In this document: one piece after another, positions 60,803 to 64,000 of the stretch
Layout of the letters: each line of letters opens with the position of its first letter
Numbering within the stretch: position 1 is the stretch's first letter
Assembly (NCBI RefSeq): GCF_036226365.1
Contig: NZ_CP108462.1
Location: 5,781,501 to 5,845,500, forward strand
Direction: 5' to 3'
Source: Streptomyces sp. NBC_01262
GTDB lineage: Bacteria; Actinomycetota; Actinomycetes; Streptomycetales; Streptomycetaceae
DNA length: 64,000 nucleotides
Notes under the pieces: model-generated
Database searches by the model: none
What the model saw: the letters and a program-made list of their open reading frames with translations, nothing else
Told to the model about the DNA's origin: nothing
Program-made: the position numbers and the translations under genes

Positions 60803-60816
60803 CCCCCCAGGGGTAT
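60800..60816. promoter_or_regulatory. CsoR-type copper operator
   Basis: ATACCCC-N3-GGGGTAT matches the known GC-rich CsoR operator pattern. It lies upstream of the -10-like element and abuts the 19-bp palindrome. Confidence 0.75.
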
Positions 60817-60853
60817 TCCGGGATCGCGGCACGGATGAGGGCGCAGATGAGAA

Positions 60854-60892
60854 AGAGCCGCCCGTCAGGCGGCTCTCCTTCGCCTGACGGGC
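60854..60892 (-). terminator. Two mutually exclusive hairpins after the SnoaL-like gene
   Basis: AGAGCCGCC-N5-GGCGGCTCT (60854-60876) is followed on the minus strand by TTTCTC and looks like an intrinsic terminator. GCCCGTCAGGCG-N9-CGCCTGACGGGC (60860-60892) is a competing 12-bp stem sharing bases with it. Confidence 0.7.
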
Positions 60893-60923
60893 GACTCGGA
60901 TCAGGTTCGGTCCCAGGCTGGGA

Positions 60924-61319
60924 TCAGCCCCAGAACGCGTCCGACCGGCCGATGTCGTCTATGCATTCGTCCAGGTCAGTGGCCTTGTCGCCGACGATAC
61001 GGAAGACGATTCCGCCCTCCGCGTCATAGCTCTTGCCGCCCCGCTCGGCGTGGAGGTGGTGCACGGACATCGCGTGACCGCGCCCGTCGACGAACACGTC
61101 GCGCAGCTCGGCGCGCATGGTGCCGCCGGTCAGCTCGAAGAGCTGCTGGTAGTAGGCGAGGATGTTGTCGACGCCCTTGAAGTCACCGGAGATCTGACTG
61201 CTCCCGGGGACGTGCTGCGCGCAGTCGCTGGTCATGATCCCGCGCAAGGTCTCCATGTCGCCGCGTGAGAACGCGTCGTAGCCCTTGCGTACGAGTGCGG
61301 CATGCGGGTGTTCAGCCAT
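60924..61319 (-). CDS. SnoaL-like/NTF2-fold protein, 131 aa
   Basis: This small alpha+beta-barrel protein of the SnoaL/ketosteroid-isomerase superfamily is identified by GYDAFSRGDMETLRGIM (residues about 13-29) and the beta-rich rest. The catalytic Asp/Tyr pattern of isomerases is not obvious. It may act on small lipophilic substrates or bind them. ATG 61319 has AGGTGG upstream; a GTG 12 bp earlier is less likely. Confidence 0.75.
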   Translation of the reverse strand: MAEHPHAALVRKGYDAFSRGDMETLRGIMTSDCAQHVPGSSQISGDFKGVDNILAYYQQLFELTGGTMRAELRDVFVDGRGHAMSVHHLHAERGGKSYDAEGGIVFRIVGDKATDLDECIDDIGRSDAFWG

Positions 61320-61371
61320 CACGATCGCCACCTTTCATGAGAAAGCGGGGCATTCGGCTGACCTCACCAGC

Positions 61372-61764
61372 CTACGACTGCTCCCCGTCCCCACGCCCCC
61401 GCAGCCGCTCCAGGTCCCGGCGCTCCCGCTTCGTCGGCCGGCCCGCGCCCCGGTCCCGGTGGGCGACCACCACGACCTCCTCGCGCGGCGGGGGCGGCGG
61501 GCTGTTGTCGACGTAGCACTCCACCGCGACCGGCGGCCCGACCCGCTTGCGCACGACGGTTTTCACGACGACGATCCGCTCCCGCCCCGCGTGGTAAAGC
61601 CGCACCTCATCGCCCACCCGCACCGCCTGCGCGGGCTTCACGCGCTCGCCATTGACGCGTACGTGTCCGGCCCTGCAGGCCGCGGCGGCCAGTGCACGGG
61701 TCTTCGTCAGCCGCACCGACCAGATCCAGGCGTCGACCCGCACGCTTCCTTCGTCTTCAGCCAT
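61372..61764 (-). CDS. S4-domain RNA-binding protein (Hsp15-like), 130 aa
   Basis: The S4 RNA-binding domain is seen in VDAWIWSVRLTKTRALAAAA and GHVRVNGERVKPAQAVRVGD (residues about 9-55). A basic C-terminal tail with KRERRDLERLRGR and a Pro run follows. The Hsp15 family rescues stalled 50S ribosomal subunits after heat stress. Confidence 0.9.
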   Translation of the reverse strand: MAEDEGSVRVDAWIWSVRLTKTRALAAAACRAGHVRVNGERVKPAQAVRVGDEVRLYHAGRERIVVVKTVVRKRVGPPVAVECYVDNSPPPPPREEVVVVAHRDRGAGRPTKRERRDLERLRGRGDGEQS

Positions 61765-61859
61765 GCTCCCGACCTTACTGACCTGGCCGCTTGACAGGTT
61801 CGCGATTACCGCTCCATCATCATTCCACTAATCAAGTAGCTAAAGGGTGGTGAAGGAGG

Positions 61860-62294
61860 TTGGAGTTCCGTATCGACAGACGGAGCGGGGTCGCCGCCTA
61901 TCAGCAGATCGTGCAGCAGACCAAGCAGGCGCTCCGGCTGGGCGTGCTGGTGCCGGGGGACCGGCTGCCGACGGCCAAGGAGGTCGCGGAGACCTGCGCG
62001 GTCAACCCGAACACGACGCTCAAGGCGTACCGCGAGCTGGAGCGCGAGGGGCTGGTCGAACCCCGGCCGGGGCTGGGCACGTTCGTGCGGCGGTCGCTGG
62101 CCCGCCCGCAGGCGGCGGCCGACTCGCCGCTGCGGGGGGAGCTGGAGGAGTGGATGGACCGGGCCCGCGAGGCGGGGCTGGAGCGGGAGGACGTGACCGC
62201 GCTGGTCACGTCGGTGCTGGAGGAGCGGTATGCCGGGACCACGGTGGCCGCCGGGAAGACGGAAGCGTCAGGAGCGAGGAGCACAGGTGAGTAG
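61860..62294 (+). CDS. GntR-family regulator (YtrA subfamily), 144 aa
   Basis: The N-terminal winged helix covers residues about 8-75 (YQQIVQQTKQALRLGVLVPG, CAVNPNTTLKAYRELEREGL). The short C-terminal helical tail, with no effector domain, is typical of YtrA regulators that control adjacent ABC transporters. The start is TTG 61860, since an in-frame stop lies 9 bp upstream and no other start is near; AAAGGGTGG lies upstream. It overlaps the ATPase gene by 8 bp. Confidence 0.85.
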   Translation: MEFRIDRRSGVAAYQQIVQQTKQALRLGVLVPGDRLPTAKEVAETCAVNPNTTLKAYRELEREGLVEPRPGLGTFVRRSLARPQAAADSPLRGELEEWMDRAREAGLEREDVTALVTSVLEERYAGTTVAAGKTEASGARSTGE

Positions 62295-63333
62295 CGGGGA
62301 CAGCATGTGGAGCGACGACGTGACGGATTTCCGTGACGCGGGTCTGGCGGGCGCCGCGAGTGGCGGAACCGGCGCCGGCGCCGGCGCCCGGGAGGAGTCC
62401 GCGATCGAGGCGTACGGCATAGGAAAGAAGTACCGGCGGGGATGGGCGCTGAAGGACTGCTCCTTCCGGCTGCCGGCCGGCCGGATCTGCGGTCTGGTGG
62501 GCCCCAACGGAGCCGGAAAGACCACCCTGATGGGGATAGCCGCCGACCTCCTGGAGCCGACCGCCGGCACCCTGCGGGTGTTCGGCTCGGCCCCGGGGTC
62601 GGACGAGGCCAACCGCCGCACCGCGTTCCTCGCCCAGGAGAAGCCGCTGTTCCGGCGCTTCACCGTGGCCGAGACGCTGCGCCTGGGACGTGAGCTGAAT
62701 CCCGGCTGGGACCAGCAGGCCGCCGAGAACATCGTCCGGGCGGGCAACGTGCCCTTCGACGCGAAGATCGGCACCCTGTCCGGCGGGCAGCGCACCCGCG
62801 TCGCGTTCGCGCTCTCCTTCGGCAAGCGCCCTGACCTGCTGCTGCTCGACGAGCCGATGTCCGACCTCGACCCGCTGGTACGCCATGAACTCATGGGCAC
62901 CCTGATGGCCGAGGCCGCCGAGCACGGCACCAGCGTGCTGATGTCCACCCACATGCTCGGCGAGCTGGAGAACGTCTGCGACTACCTGATGGTCATCGCC
63001 GACGGCGGACTGCGGCTCGCCGGTGAGGTGGACGAACTCCTCGCCGCCCACACCCTGCTGACCGGCGCCCGCACCGACGGCGAAACCGCCGGTGTGCCCG
63101 CCTCCCTCACCCGTCACACGGTCGTGGAGGCCCGCACCAGCGGACGCCAGGTCACCGCGATGGTGCGCCCGGCCGGACCGGTCGAAGGCGTCTGGCAGGC
63201 CGAAACCCCGAACCTGGAGGAACTCCTGCTCGCCTACCTGCGCTCCCCACAGGCCCCACCGCTGCTCACCGCCAGCTCCCAGGTCAGCGACCGGACCGGC
63301 GACCGGACCGGCGCGAAGGCGGTGGCGGCATGA
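62287..63333 (+). CDS. ABC transporter ATP-binding protein, 348 aa
   Basis: The ATPase has Walker A GPNGAGKTT, the Q loop (AQEKPLF), the ABC signature LSGGQRTRVA, Walker B LLLLDEP and the switch His in STHMLGE. An extra 40-residue N-terminus precedes the fold, and the C-terminal ~100 residues form a domain of the drug or lantibiotic exporter type. GTG 62287 is chosen for its GAGGAG site. It is coupled to the permease gene (ATGA) and to the GntR gene, as in ytr-like operons. Confidence 0.9.
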   Translation: MSSGDSMWSDDVTDFRDAGLAGAASGGTGAGAGAREESAIEAYGIGKKYRRGWALKDCSFRLPAGRICGLVGPNGAGKTTLMGIAADLLEPTAGTLRVFGSAPGSDEANRRTAFLAQEKPLFRRFTVAETLRLGRELNPGWDQQAAENIVRAGNVPFDAKIGTLSGGQRTRVAFALSFGKRPDLLLLDEPMSDLDPLVRHELMGTLMAEAAEHGTSVLMSTHMLGELENVCDYLMVIADGGLRLAGEVDELLAAHTLLTGARTDGETAGVPASLTRHTVVEARTSGRQVTAMVRPAGPVEGVWQAETPNLEELLLAYLRSPQAPPLLTASSQVSDRTGDRTGAKAVAA

Positions 63334-64000
63334 CCACCATGACCAACGCCCAGGCTTCCCCCGTCACCACCGGCCCCGCCCGCCGGGGCCCGCGCCTCAG
63401 CGGTCTGAACTGGCTGGTCTGGCGCCAGCACCGGGCCACCTTCTGGACACTCATCGTCGGCACGGCCCTGGCCGTCGGCTGGATCGTCTACCAGCGCGGG
63501 CAGATGATGGACGCCCTCCGTGCCCTCGGGTGGCCCGGTCACCTGTCGGACGGCTGGGACATGAAGCTCAGCAGCGTCGCGTTCACGACGACCGGGTACG
63601 GCTTCGGCTTCCTCCCCATCGTGCTCGGTGTCTTCGTCGGCGCCCCGCTCATCTCCGGCGATCTGGAGAACGGCACGGCCAAGCTGGTCACCTCGCAGTC
63701 CGTGAGCCGCGTCCGGTGGATCGCCACCAAGCTCGCTATCACCGTCCTGGTGGTCGCCGTGGGCACGGCCGTGGTCGCCGGGATGTTCGGCTGGTGGTGG
63801 TCTCCGGTCAAGGGCGGGGAGAACTTCGCGTCGTGGACCTCCGGCGCGACCTTCGACAACACCGGACCGGTGCCGACCGCACTCACCCTGTTCATGCTGG
63901 TCAGCGGTGTCGCGATCGGCATGGTCCTGCGCCGCACCCTGCTGTCCATGGTCGTCACCTTCGGTTTCGCGGTCTTCGTGAAGATCGTCTGGTCGTACTT
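63330..64000 (+). CDS. ABC transporter permease, N-terminal part (cut by window edge)
   Basis: The protein reads from ATG 63330 through the edge (about 223 codons). It has a short cytoplasmic start, a membrane helix near residues 35-50 (LIVGTALAVGWIV), and further helices (about 85-105, 135-155, 185-205, 210-222). SGDLENGTAKLVTSQS is the ABC-2-type permease motif. It forms the exporter with the preceding ATPase. Confidence 0.82.
   Translation, partial: MTTMTNAQASPVTTGPARRGPRLSGLNWLVWRQHRATFWTLIVGTALAVGWIVYQRGQMMDALRALGWPGHLSDGWDMKLSSVAFTTTGYGFGFLPIVLGVFVGAPLISGDLENGTAKLVTSQSVSRVRWIATKLAITVLVVAVGTAVVAGMFGWWWSPVKGGENFASWTSGATFDNTGPVPTALTLFMLVSGVAIGMVLRRTLLSMVVTFGFAVFVKIVWSY

Noticed and set aside
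60860..60892. CTGACGG/CCGTCAG halves after the SnoaL-like gene as a regulon site
   Set aside because: The halves face the other way with a different spacing and form a hairpin stem, not the 15-bp operator.

Overview
The window is high-GC actinobacterial chromosome, almost certainly Streptomyces. The signs are very GC-rich third codon positions, an AfsR-type SARP regulator, an AfsK-like kinase with a PQQ propeller, an SsgA-like sporulation protein, a conservon-type kinase/roadblock pair, XRE/DUF397 and GPP34 genes, and F420 biosynthesis (fbiC). No rRNA or tRNA gene was recognised. The left edge cuts an acyl-CoA synthetase gene and the right edge cuts an ABC permease gene.

Region 1 (1-27.4 kb, with outliers at 35.2-36.1 and 48.7-49.6 kb) is a dispersed CoA-dependent catabolic system. 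It contains two acyl-CoA synthetases, an acyl-CoA dehydrogenase, an enoyl-CoA hydratase, two thiolase-like (Ltp/aldolase-type) proteins with two Zn-ribbon/OB-fold (DUF35) partners, a flavin monooxygenase, two LLM flavin/F420 oxidoreductases, a DDN-like F420 reductase, two metal-dependent amidohydrolases, two SDRs and a dimeric alpha/beta-barrel protein. Nearly every transcription unit is preceded by the same 15-bp palindrome, CTGAYG-N3-CRTCAG, with AT-rich flanks. A TetR gene in the middle carries a degenerate copy over its own start codon and is the obvious candidate repressor. The enzyme set resembles actinobacterial steroid or terpenoid degradation, but the substrate cannot be read from the sequence. 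Interspersed are an AfsK-like kinase (9.1-11.5 kb), an AfsR-like SARP with a small acidic ORF downstream (16.9-20.1 kb), a methyltransferase and small secreted proteins.

Region 2 (27.4-37.3 kb) holds a two-gene conservon remnant (sensor kinase plus roadblock), fbiC, an ADP-ribosylglycohydrolase, a MerR/thioredoxin operon, an SDR of the palindrome regulon and a PLP aminotransferase.

Region 3 (37.3-48.5 kb) is the most striking part. After a 1.4-kb gene-free leader come, all on the plus strand, a short GDP-mannose/UDP-glucose-type dehydrogenase, a membrane family-2 glycosyltransferase, two exported parallel beta-helix proteins, a lipoprotein resembling family-14 polysaccharide (alginate) lyases, a sugar-1-phosphate nucleotidyltransferase and a phosphomannomutase. 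Read together these encode the logic of alginate synthesis (GDP-mannose to GDP-mannuronate, polymerisation, epimerisation, lyase trimming) in a Gram-positive without the outer-membrane parts. A diverged duplicate of the second beta-helix protein's C-terminal domain ends the cluster.

Region 4 (48.7-64 kb) has the regulon's alpha/beta-barrel gene, a DUF397/XRE pair, GPP34, a membrane D,D-carboxypeptidase with a long acidic cytoplasmic domain, an AlkZ-like winged-helix protein, an ECF sigma factor fused to a zinc finger and membrane segment, an SsgA-like/SpoIIE-like pair, a copZ-copA copper operon with a CsoR-type operator, a SnoaL-like protein, an S4 RNA-binding protein, and a GntR/ABC-transporter operon.
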